A DNA stretch of 5,674 nucleotides from DATFEN01 sp035691285 (GCA_035691285.1 DASSJI010000136.1:1-5674); one strand, 5' to 3'. Numbered from the stretch's first letter, positions 1 to 5,611 are shown. Program-made: numbers and translations. Notes: a model not told the origin generated them from the sequence alone.

Positions 1-13
1 CTTTCTCGGGCAT
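1..13 (-). CDS. Start of a gene truncated by the left window edge (product unknown)
   Basis: Reading the minus strand leftward from 13 gives ATG CCC GAG AAA and then the window ends, so only M-P-E-K is visible and no function can be assigned. The start is supported by GGAGGAGG on the minus strand, five bases (CTGCC) before the ATG, which is close to ideal spacing. The gene would begin 41 bases after the stop of the M20 peptidase homologue on the same strand, so the two are probably co-transcribed. The ribosome binding site is buried in a perfect hairpin, described separately. The call rests on start signal and context only. The alternative is that the ATG is coincidental and the hairpin is just a terminator. 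Confidence 0.45.
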
Positions 14-42
14 GGCAGCCTCCTCCAGCGGGAGGAGGCTGC
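11..42 (-). promoter_or_regulatory. 12-bp hairpin enclosing a Shine-Dalgarno sequence
   Basis: Positions 15-26 and 31-42 are perfect inverted complements (12 bp, mostly G-C) around a four-base loop at 27-30. On the minus-strand transcript the left arm contains CCTCCTCC and the right arm GGAGGAGG. The right arm is a strong ribosome binding site five bases before the ATG at 13-11. The folded form would hide the whole ribosome binding site of the downstream gene. No run of T follows the stem on either strand, which argues against a classical intrinsic terminator, although U-less hairpin terminators are proposed for GC-rich bacteria. The structure is seen directly; the regulatory role is inferred. 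Confidence 0.5.
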
Positions 43-54
43 AAGAACCCTGCC

Positions 55-1566
55 TCAGCTGGTCGCGGCCAGCTCGTAGAGGAAGTCGACGTGCGAGCGC
101 ACCGCGCCGTCCCAGCCGCGGACCTTCGGGTTCGTGGACTCGATCACGAAGTACTCGTCCGGAGCGTGCGCGCCGCTGCCGTGGCCCAGGCCGAAGTGGG
201 CGGCGGGCAGGCGCAGCGGGTCGCCGGTGAAGACGTAGCCGGGGTAGGAGCCCGCGTTGCGCGGCCACAGGATCGGGTCGAGGCCGCTGCGCTTGTAGAC
301 CGCCATCTCGGCCTTGATGATCGCGGCGTCGGCCGAGGTCGCGGTCGGGTCGTACCCGCCGCTGGGGTTGACCTCGATGTCGCCGAACCCCTTCTTCGCC
401 AGGTGGGCCCTCAGGGCCGCGACCGCGCCGTCGAAGGTCATGTCCGGCACGAGGCGCAGGTCCAGCTTCGCCACCGCACGCGTCGGGAGCACCGTCTTGC
501 CGCCCGGTCCCGTCCAGCCGGCGACGAGGCCTTCGATGTTCACGGTCGGCGTGAACAGGAACCTCTCGAGCGTCTCGCGCCACGGCAGGTCGTGAGCCCA
601 GCGCGTGACGCCCATCCCGCGCTTCGCGGTCTCCTCCGACAGGCGCGCCGCGGCCGTGTCCAGCATCGCCTTCTCGGCCGCGGTCGCGGGGCGGACCTTG
701 TCCGCGAACCCCTCGATGGCCGGGTCGCCGTCGGCGGTCACGAGCGTGTGGAGCGCCTGGACCAGGTGGAACGCGGGGCTGTCGAGGCGCGCGCGGTTGC
801 TGGAGTGCACGTCCTTGCTCGGACCGCGGCCCCACTTCGCCCCGCTCGCCACCAGCTCCAGCTCGACGACGCCCTTGGCGCCGAGCGAGACGGTCACGCC
901 GCCGTCCGGGTCCTGAGCGGCCGAGGGCATGAACACGCCCCCGGTGCACTTCTTGAGCGCGGCCGCGACGTCGGGCCGCGTCACCACCTGCTTGAAGTGC
1001 GGCGAGCCGATCTCCTCCTCGCCCTCCGCGACCAGGACCAGGTTCACCGGGACCTTGCGCCCCGCCCCCTGGATCGCGTGCAGCGCGGCCAGGAACGCCG
1101 CCTGCGGCCCCTTCTGGTTGACCGCCCCGCGGCCCATCAGCACCTTGCCGAAGCCGGGCTTGTCCAGGATCGCGGCGTCGAAGGGAGGCGACGACCACTC
1201 GCCGTCGCCCTGCTTGACGTCGTACATGAAGTAGACGCCGATGGTGCGCTGGGCGCCCGCGTCGAGCGTCGCGAAGACCGAAGGGTGGCCGTCGGTGGGC
1301 ACGCACTCGGCCTTCTGGAAGCCCGCCTCCTTCGCGAGCTTCATCATGAGCTGGCAGCCCTCCGCCATGCCGCGGTTCTCGGCGGCGATCGCGGGCTGCT
1401 TCACCCAGTCCCGGAACCGGGCCACGCTCTCGTCGTGGCGCTTGACGATCTCCGCCTGGATCGCGGCCAGCGGGTCGTCCGCGCCGGTCGACAGGCGGGG
1501 CAGGGTGATCGCGGCGGCGCCGGCCGCGGCCGCGCCGAGGAAGTCCCGTCGAGTGAATTCAGGCAT
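55..1566 (-). CDS. Tat-exported M20-family metallopeptidase homologue with atypical metal site
   Basis: A 503-residue protein of the M20/M28/M40 amidohydrolase superfamily, whose usual members are zinc carboxypeptidases, dipeptidases and deacylases. Residues 5-11 (TRRDFLG) are a textbook twin-arginine signal followed by an Ala-rich hydrophobic stretch, so the protein is probably folded in the cytoplasm and exported. The tryptophan/proline signature after the first metal loop (GEWSSPPF, 122-129), the EGEEEIGS block (181-188, catalytic Glu about 184 and ligand Glu about 185), the lid-domain His254 in DVHSS, the RLVPD strand (371-375) and the terminal HAPDE (His467) are all recognisable. Odd points: the first-ligand motif normally written HxD reads MYD (114-116), and the bridging Asp of the GRG..DxKG motif is Asn150. 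The third ligand region (about 211-217) has no obvious Asp or His. The Tat motif at the N-terminus fixes the start although no Shine-Dalgarno precedes it. Substrate is unknown. Family assignment is firm; catalytic activity is uncertain. Confidence 0.9.
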   Translation of the reverse strand: MPEFTRRDFLGAAAAGAAAITLPRLSTGADDPLAAIQAEIVKRHDESVARFRDWVKQPAIAAENRGMAEGCQLMMKLAKEAGFQKAECVPTDGHPSVFATLDAGAQRTIGVYFMYDVKQGDGEWSSPPFDAAILDKPGFGKVLMGRGAVNQKGPQAAFLAALHAIQGAGRKVPVNLVLVAEGEEEIGSPHFKQVVTRPDVAAALKKCTGGVFMPSAAQDPDGGVTVSLGAKGVVELELVASGAKWGRGPSKDVHSSNRARLDSPAFHLVQALHTLVTADGDPAIEGFADKVRPATAAEKAMLDTAAARLSEETAKRGMGVTRWAHDLPWRETLERFLFTPTVNIEGLVAGWTGPGGKTVLPTRAVAKLDLRLVPDMTFDGAVAALRAHLAKKGFGDIEVNPSGGYDPTATSADAAIIKAEMAVYKRSGLDPILWPRNAGSYPGYVFTGDPLRLPAAHFGLGHGSGAHAPDEYFVIESTNPKVRGWDGAVRSHVDFLYELAATS

Positions 1567-1573
1567 GGCGGCG

Positions 1574-1606
1574 AGTCTAGCCCAGGCGATTGCGAAAAGA
1601 TGTCAA
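1574..1606 (-). promoter_or_regulatory. Possible promoter and leaderless start of the M20 homologue
   Basis: On the minus strand TTGACA (1606-1601) is a perfect -35 hexamer. TAGACT (1579-1574) fits the TAnnnT -10 pattern and lies seven bases before the ATG at 1566. The 21-base spacer is too long for a standard sigma-70 pair, so the two hexamers may not act together. A -10 box this close to the ATG, with no Shine-Dalgarno in between, would place transcription initiation at or next to the start codon, that is, a leaderless mRNA. This is weak, motif-only evidence. Confidence 0.27.
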
Positions 1607-1666
1607 CGCCTGGTGGGGCGGGGCATCGCGCTTGCACGGGTATCGTTGTAGAGAGTGGAGGTCATG

Positions 1667-2254
1667 ATGCACAGAACAGCACTGATCCTCGTGGCGTGCG
1701 CCGCGGCCGTCGCCGGGGTCGCGCCTTCCGGGTTCGCCAAGGACCCCGTGGAGCGCCTGACCGCGTTCGCCGTCGACATGAGCACCGCGCCGGACGCGCG
1801 GTCGAACCCGGTGCGCTCCGGCACTGTCAACATCGCGATCGAGCGCTGGTCCACCGAGGAGGAGCGCAAGCGCCTCATGGGGGCGCTCAAGGAGGGCGGG
1901 CCCGACCTGCTCCTCAAGCAGCTCCAGAAGATCGACGACCCGGCCGGCCAGATCTACACGCCGGGCCGCGTCGGCACGCCGCTTCGCTTCGCCTGGCAGT
2001 CGCCGCTGCCCGACGGCGGACGCCGGATCGTGGTTGCGACGGACCGGAAGATCGGGTTCCTCGAGGCCGCCAACCGCCCGCGCACCATCGACTACCCGTT
2101 CCTCGTGCTCGACATCCGCATGAACGGCGAGGGCAAGGGACAGGGCAAGCTGCTTCCGGTCGCCCGCATCGAGCGCGCCGAGGACGGCACGTTCGAGGTC
2201 GAGAGCTACGCGTCCGAGCCCGTCCGCCTCACGGAGGTCAGGAGCGAGAAGTAG
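1667..2254 (+). CDS. Small exported protein of unknown function
   Basis: A 195-residue protein. The start at 1667 was chosen because GGAGG at 1657-1661 lies five bases before this ATG. The ATG at 1664 is only two bases from the Shine-Dalgarno and the GTG at 1655 overlaps it. Residues 1-24 form a Sec signal (MHR, hydrophobic Ala/Leu/Val core, likely cleavage after SGFA). LVAC at 8-11 resembles a lipobox, but so short a leader makes a lipoprotein less likely. The mature part (25-195) starts with DPVERLTAFAVDMS, has ERWST followed by a charged helix (about 59-90), then LPDGGRRIVVATDR (114-127), IDYPFLVLDIRMNGEGKG (141-158) and a C-terminal YASEPVRLTEV (181-191). This set resembles an unnamed family of secreted hypothetical proteins that I recall from Acidobacteriota and other soil bacteria. 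No catalytic motif is visible and there is no Cys after the signal. It is divergent from the M20 homologue across 100 bp and convergent with DUF2950. Confidence 0.82.
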   Translation: MHRTALILVACAAAVAGVAPSGFAKDPVERLTAFAVDMSTAPDARSNPVRSGTVNIAIERWSTEEERKRLMGALKEGGPDLLLKQLQKIDDPAGQIYTPGRVGTPLRFAWQSPLPDGGRRIVVATDRKIGFLEAANRPRTIDYPFLVLDIRMNGEGKGQGKLLPVARIERAEDGTFEVESYASEPVRLTEVRSEK

Positions 2255-3202
2255 CTAAGGCCGCGCCGCGCCGGAGTCCACCGCGCGCCACGACGCGTCG
2301 GGATCGAAGCGCGTGATCTTCGCGGCCGCCGTCTCCGTCTTCGGGCCCAGGTCGCGCTCGTAGGGGATGCCGTCCTGGTTGACGACGAACGTCATCACGC
2401 CCGACGCGTCGTAGTGCACCGGCCACGCGACGAGCGCGAACCCGCCCGTCATCTCGCCGTTCACGACGTAGTCGGCCGCGCCGCCCTTCGCGGACTTGCC
2501 CTGGCCTTCGAGGATCCGGAAGTAGTAGCCGTGGAGCGGCGTGCGCCCTCCGTCCGCCTGGCGGTAGCCCTGCTGCGACGCTTGCGCGGCCGTGACGCCG
2601 AGCGGGCTGCGCGGCTCGCCGCGCCGCGTCGGCCAGTACAGACCGTTCTGCTTCCCCGCGTCGCTCCCGAACTGCCGCGCGAAGCGCCCCGCGGGCCTGC
2701 CGTCGTGTCCCGCCGCCGCGTACGCGCGCTGCGCGGCCACGTAGGAGTGAAGCACCTGGATGACCGCCAGCTCGTTGCGCCCGACGCGGCGGTTCAGGAT
2801 CTCCTCGCGGCCGGCCTCCGCGTCGAACGACCAGCCCGACGGTCCCTTGACGAGCGGCACCGGGAACGGCCAGGCCTCGTTGCCCAGGATCAGCTCCTTG
2901 CGGCCGGGACCGATGTCGCCCAGCTTCCAGCCCTCCGTCACCGCGGCGGCGAACACGTCGCGGTTCCGGCGCCCGGTCGCGGGGTCGGAGGTGTCGATCA
3001 GCTCCTGCCCTTGCGGGCCGAACAGGGCCACGAGCCGCGCGAGGTCGTTCGCCTTCACGGTGTCGATCAGGGCGCGCGCAGCCTCTTCCGGCGTCGCGAA
3101 GTGGCGCGGAGCGGGGGCTGCCGCTCCGGCGATCGCCACGCCGAGCGTCAGCGATCCCAAGAGCCCGAGCACCGCGCGCGTCGTCGTCCCCATCGCGCTC
3201 AT
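2255..3202 (-). CDS. DUF2950 family exported protein
   Basis: A 315-residue protein that matches the DUF2950 pattern along its length. It has an N-terminal signal with hydrophobic core (about 10-29, cleavage probably near AGAAA-P), then FATPEEAARALI (35-46) and the WPFPVPLVKG...GWSFD block (111-127). EEILNRRVGRNEL follows at 133-145, then YVAAQRAYA (154-162) and GKQNGLYWP (183-191). GEPRSPLG (195-202) and the conserved core HGYYFRILEGQG (224-235) come next, then YVVNGEMTGGFALVAWP (245-261) and GVMTFVVNQDG (268-278). It contains no cysteine. Molecular function is unknown; the signal implies the periplasm or outer envelope. Its ATG overlaps the stop of the DUF3300 gene as ATGA (3202-3199) and has no good Shine-Dalgarno of its own, which suggests coupled translation. 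An in-frame ATG at 3193 is an alternative start. The final nine or so residues after SWRAV look unconserved. Its stop abuts that of the convergent gene. Confidence 0.93.
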   Translation of the reverse strand: MSAMGTTTRAVLGLLGSLTLGVAIAGAAAPAPRHFATPEEAARALIDTVKANDLARLVALFGPQGQELIDTSDPATGRRNRDVFAAAVTEGWKLGDIGPGRKELILGNEAWPFPVPLVKGPSGWSFDAEAGREEILNRRVGRNELAVIQVLHSYVAAQRAYAAAGHDGRPAGRFARQFGSDAGKQNGLYWPTRRGEPRSPLGVTAAQASQQGYRQADGGRTPLHGYYFRILEGQGKSAKGGAADYVVNGEMTGGFALVAWPVHYDASGVMTFVVNQDGIPYERDLGPKTETAAAKITRFDPDASWRAVDSGAARP

Positions 3203-4458
3203 CGGCGTCGTCCGCCGCCGCCCGAACGGCTCCCGCCGCCCGAACGGCTGCGACTGCCGCTGCCGCGCGAGCTGGCGGAGCGCGTCGAGCTGCCGCTCGA
3301 GTAGCCCGAGAAGGCGTCCGAGCGCGTGCCGCTGCGCTCGGCGCTCCGCGTGCGCTCGCCGCTCCCCCGCTGCGTCGCCGACGAGGTGGACGCGGCGGTC
3401 GTGCCGCTGCTCCGCGCCTCCTGCGCCCGGCCCTGCGCTTCCGTGCGCCGCTGCTCGCGCTGGGCCTGCCCCTCGGGCGAGCTGCGGGTCTCCTGCCGCT
3501 CGGTCCGCTGCTGCTGGGCGGTCTCCGAGCGCTCCGTCCTCTGCTGCTGCGCGTTCTCCGAGCGGTCACCCCGCTGCTCGCGGGCGTCGTCCGCCCGTTC
3601 GGAGCGGTTCTCGGACATGTCCTCCCGGTGGTCGGCGTAGTCCTCGCGCGCGTCCTCGCGGTTCTCGTAGTAGTCCTCGCGCATGTCCTCGCGGTCGTCG
3701 TACCAGTCGTTCCAGCCGCTGTTGTACATGTACGCGCCGCCGCGCCAGCCGTAGGGCCCGTAGTAGTAGTTGTTGTTGACGGCGGCCCCGATCGCGACCC
3801 CGGCGGTGAACCCGATGAGGGCGGCGACCGCCTCGTCGTCGTCGTCGTCCTCTTGCACGACGATGGTGGTGGTGGTCGTGGCCGGCTGCGTGTACACGAC
3901 CGTCGGGTTGTACTGGGGCACGTAGACGACCTGCGGGTTCGCGGGCTCGATGACGATGACCTGCTCGCCGCCCTCGACGGTCTTCGTCTCCACCTTCTGC
4001 TGGGGGGTGGTCTTCAGGTTGCCGACGGCCTGGCTCTGCTTCCGCAGCCTCTGGATGCTGTCGAACACCGCGCTCTTGTCCACCATGAACGCCCCGCCCA
4101 GCTGCGACACCCACGTGAGGTTGCCGGCCATGGTCTCGATCACCTGCGGGAAGAGGACGAGGGCCACGAAGCTCGGCTCGAACCCGGCCGTCTCCGCCGC
4201 CTTCTGCAGCTCGCTGCCCTTGAGCGCCGCGTTCTGCTTGAGCCAGGTGTGGAGCTCGCCGACCTTGCGCGAGTTGCCCGAGCAGAGAAGGATCTGCGCC
4301 AGGAGCTGGTCGGGGTACAGCGCGACCGGGGCGAGCACCTTGTCGAGGTAGGCGGGGTCCAGCGAGTTCTGTGCCTGCGCCGGCGGGCCGACGGCCCCCG
4401 CCAGCGACATCGCGATCAGCAGCGGTGCCGCGATCGCGACCGCCTTGCCTCGTCCCAT
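3199..4458 (-). CDS. DUF3300 family exported protein with low-complexity repeat tail
   Basis: A 419-residue protein. The start at 4458 was chosen over the upstream ATG at 4488 because GGAGG (4468-4464) is five bases upstream of 4458 and a Sec signal (residues 1-30, ending PPAQAQ) begins there; the 4488 start has no Shine-Dalgarno. Residues 33-190 are the DUF3300 domain: LAPVALYPDQLLAQILLCS (42-60), VLFPQVIETMAGNLTWVSQLG (around 101-121) and the hallmark EPANPQVVYVPQYNPTVVY (171-189). Next come a Thr run, an acidic run (EDDDDDE, 203-209), a Gly/Ala-rich hydrophobic stretch (210-227) that could enter a membrane, and an Asn/Tyr/Gly/Trp segment (228-253). The last 165 residues are polar repeat: an 11-residue R/E/D unit, then Gln-rich, then a Ser/Gly/Arg tail ending GGGGRRR. 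There is a single cysteine, C59. Function is unknown. The family commonly sits beside DUF2950, as here, with a 4-base ATGA overlap. Confidence 0.93.
   Translation of the reverse strand: MGRGKAVAIAAPLLIAMSLAGAVGPPAQAQNSLDPAYLDKVLAPVALYPDQLLAQILLCSGNSRKVGELHTWLKQNAALKGSELQKAAETAGFEPSFVALVLFPQVIETMAGNLTWVSQLGGAFMVDKSAVFDSIQRLRKQSQAVGNLKTTPQQKVETKTVEGGEQVIVIEPANPQVVYVPQYNPTVVYTQPATTTTTIVVQEDDDDDEAVAALIGFTAGVAIGAAVNNNYYYGPYGWRGGAYMYNSGWNDWYDDREDMREDYYENREDAREDYADHREDMSENRSERADDAREQRGDRSENAQQQRTERSETAQQQRTERQETRSSPEGQAQREQRRTEAQGRAQEARSSGTTAASTSSATQRGSGERTRSAERSGTRSDAFSGYSSGSSTRSASSRGSGSRSRSGGGSRSGGGGRRR
3496..3693 (-). repeat. Six 33-bp coding repeats (11-residue units) in the DUF3300 tail
   Basis: Residues 256-321 of the DUF3300 protein fall into six consecutive 11-residue units: REDMREDYYEN, REDAREDYADH, REDMSENRSER, ADDAREQRGDR, SENAQQQRTER and SETAQQQRTER. 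A degenerate earlier unit (245-255, ending DWYDD) keeps the aromatic pair in register. The last two units are near-identical in DNA as well (3496-3528 against 3529-3561, about 5 mismatches in 33), so the duplication there is recent; the others have diverged at DNA level. Alternating acidic and basic residues with few hydrophobics suit an extended charged helix more than a packed coiled coil (inference). Confidence 0.8.
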
Positions 4459-4567
4459 GGCCGCCTCCGCGCGTACGTTCGCACGCATCGCGCGTTCGGC
4501 GCAAGAGCGTTTCTGCTCGTCGCCGTCACGCCCGGGGGGGGCGGACGATACCGGCCCGCTTCGTCTT

Positions 4568-4780
4568 CTATGCGAGGCGCTCCAGGTCGGGGAGCTGCTC
4601 CAGCCAGGGCGCGTCCCGCGCGTCGGCCTCCTGGGTCGCCCCGGCCGACGCGAAGCGGTAGTAGCGGCCCGAGACGGGCCCCGCGACCGTCGACTGGTTG
4701 CGGCCCGTGTACCTGAAGACCGCCGCGGTGAGAGAGAACGTCCGGCTCGCGCGTCTGTCCTGGTACCGCGACGTGGCCAT
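4568..4780 (-). CDS. Small 70-residue protein of unknown function
   Basis: The reading frame stays open upstream to 4930, but the start at 4780 is chosen because GAGGAGG (4793-4787) lies six bases before this ATG and the upstream extension is low-complexity Ala/Gly/Arg. The protein begins MATSRYQDRR. Its core is AVFRYTGRNQSTVAGPVSGRYYRF (residues 19-42), followed by ATQEADARDAPWL and an acidic/hydrophobic end. The pattern of Y-T-G, then T-V-x-G-P-V-[ST]-G-R-x-Y-x-F, then D-x-R-D-A-x-x-L resembles small beta-rich proteins I recall from phage genomes and scattered bacterial chromosomes. I cannot name a family. There is no signal peptide and no Cys, so it is probably cytoplasmic. It lies 109 bp upstream of DUF3300 on the same strand, and divergent from the peroxiredoxin. 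Reality as a gene is likely from start signal and composition; function is unknown. Confidence 0.68.
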   Translation of the reverse strand: MATSRYQDRRASRTFSLTAAVFRYTGRNQSTVAGPVSGRYYRFASAGATQEADARDAPWLEQLPDLERLA

Positions 4781-4812
4781 GGCTCGCCTCCTCGGCTCCC
4801 CCAAGCTGGGGG
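4781..4812 (-). promoter_or_regulatory. 5' leader of the 70-residue gene: Shine-Dalgarno and small hairpin
   Basis: On the minus strand a 6-bp hairpin (CCCCCA at 4798-4803 pairing with TGGGGG at 4807-4812, three-base loop) is followed four bases later by the GAGGAGG Shine-Dalgarno (4793-4787) and the ATG at 4780. The hairpin leaves the Shine-Dalgarno free, so it may stabilise the leader rather than block translation. No convincing -35/-10 pair was found in the 167-bp divergent region 4781-4947. That region also holds a GC hairpin (4876-4882 with 4893-4899) upstream of the peroxiredoxin. Confidence 0.35.
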
Positions 4813-4947
4813 CGGCGGCGCCGGAAGTCCTCAGGGAACGCTCACGTTGCGATCCGAATCCATGACACACGCCGACCGCGGCGGCGCTGGCGGCCGCGGC
4901 CGCGGCTGGGCCAGAATCGCCTGGAGGCATTGAGGAGGAGCAGGACC

Positions 4948-5601
4948 ATGTCGCTGCGTATTGGAGACGAGGCGCCGAACTTCTCGGCGGACACGACGGA
5001 GGGCCGGATCGACTTCCACCAGTGGGTCGGTGACGGCTGGGCGATCCTGTTCTCGCACCCCAAGGACTTCACGCCGGTCTGCACGACCGAGCTGGGCTAC
5101 ATGGCGAAGCTGCAGCCGGAGTTCCAGAAGCGGGGCTGCAAGGTCATCGGGCTCAGCATCGACCCGGTGGACGACCACCAGCGGTGGGCCAGGGACATCG
5201 AGGAGACGCAGGGAACGGCCCCGAACTATCCCATCATCGGGGACGCCGACCTCAACGTCGCGAAGCTGTACGACATGATCCACCCCAACGCGACGGGCGG
5301 GAAGCGCACGGCCGCCGACAACGCGACGGTGCGGTCGGTGTTCGTGATCGGGCCGGACAAGAAGGTCAAGCTCACGCTCACCTATCCCATGAGCACGGGC
5401 CGCAACTTCTTCGAGGTGCTGCGCGTGCTGGAATCGATCCAGCTCACCGCGCGCCACACGGTGGCCACCCCCGTGAACTGGAAGCCGGGCGAGGACGTCA
5501 TCATCCCGACGTCGGTCTCGGACGACGACGCGAAGAAGAAGTACCCGCAGGGCTGGAAGACGCTGCGGCCGTACCTGCGCGTGGTGGCCCAGCCGAAGTA
5601 G
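4948..5601 (+). CDS. 1-Cys peroxiredoxin (Prx6 subfamily)
   Basis: A 217-residue thiol peroxidase of the AhpC/TSA superfamily that reduces hydrogen peroxide and organic hydroperoxides in the cytoplasm. The start at 4948 was chosen because AGGAGGAG (4933-4940) lies seven bases upstream; the in-frame TTG at 4930 precedes the Shine-Dalgarno and is unlikely. The active-site loop HPKDFTPVCTTE places His37, Pro38, Thr42 and the peroxidatic Cys45, with Arg129 (VRSVFVI) completing the catalytic set. These correspond to H39, T44, C47 and R132 of human PRDX6. LSIDPVDDHQRW (69-80) is typical of the subfamily, as is the C-terminal 1-Cys domain with VNWKPGEDVIIP (176-187) and KTLRPYLRVV (204-213). Length is normal for the family. 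The only other cysteine is Cys64 in KRGCKVIG, a position where Cys also occurs in other Prx6 proteins as I recall, so it need not be a resolving Cys. No reductase or OxyR gene is nearby, so the electron donor is unknown. Confidence 0.96.
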   Translation: MSLRIGDEAPNFSADTTEGRIDFHQWVGDGWAILFSHPKDFTPVCTTELGYMAKLQPEFQKRGCKVIGLSIDPVDDHQRWARDIEETQGTAPNYPIIGDADLNVAKLYDMIHPNATGGKRTAADNATVRSVFVIGPDKKVKLTLTYPMSTGRNFFEVLRVLESIQLTARHTVATPVNWKPGEDVIIPTSVSDDDAKKKYPQGWKTLRPYLRVVAQPK

Positions 5602-5611
5602 TCCTCATCCG

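Noticed and set aside
91..2316. A 741-codon plus-strand open frame antisense to the M20 homologue
   Set aside because: Its translation is Arg/Ala/Val/Asp-rich low complexity with no domain motif, as expected for an antisense frame of a GC-rich gene. The minus-strand frame has clear Tat and M20 motifs, and the last part overlaps the better-supported exported-protein gene in another frame.
2238..3569. A 443-codon minus-strand open frame overlapping DUF2950 and the DUF3300 tail
   Set aside because: Almost pure Arg/Ala/Gly composition, offset by one frame from the well-matched DUF2950 protein: a GC-driven shadow.
3835..3880. Trinucleotide runs (GTC and GGT) that look like a microsatellite
   Set aside because: They encode the poly-Asp and poly-Thr stretches typical of the linker after the DUF3300 domain, so they are explained by the protein.
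4534..4541. Run of eight G
   Set aside because: It is non-coding in the chosen annotation. It could be a slippage or sequencing-error site but has no visible function.
3566..4716. Long open frames on both strands across the DUF3300 gene (minus 3566-4504, plus 3628-4716)
   Set aside because: Translations are His/Arg- or Val/Asp/Arg-rich without motifs. The DUF3300 frame carries a signal peptide and family hallmarks.
4876..4903. GC palindromes including NotI-like GCGGCCGC sequence upstream of the peroxiredoxin
   Set aside because: Palindromes made only of G and C are expected by chance in DNA this GC-rich. There is no match to a known operator such as an OxyR or PerR site.
4781..4930. N-terminal extension of the 70-residue protein to a 120-residue form starting at 4930
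   Set aside because: The extra 50 residues are Ala/Gly/Arg low complexity, and the internal ATG at 4780 has an ideal Shine-Dalgarno.
4831..5457. A 208-codon minus-strand frame antisense to the peroxiredoxin
   Set aside because: Low-complexity His/Arg/Val/Leu translation, no ribosome binding site noted, and wholly opposite a textbook Prx6 gene.
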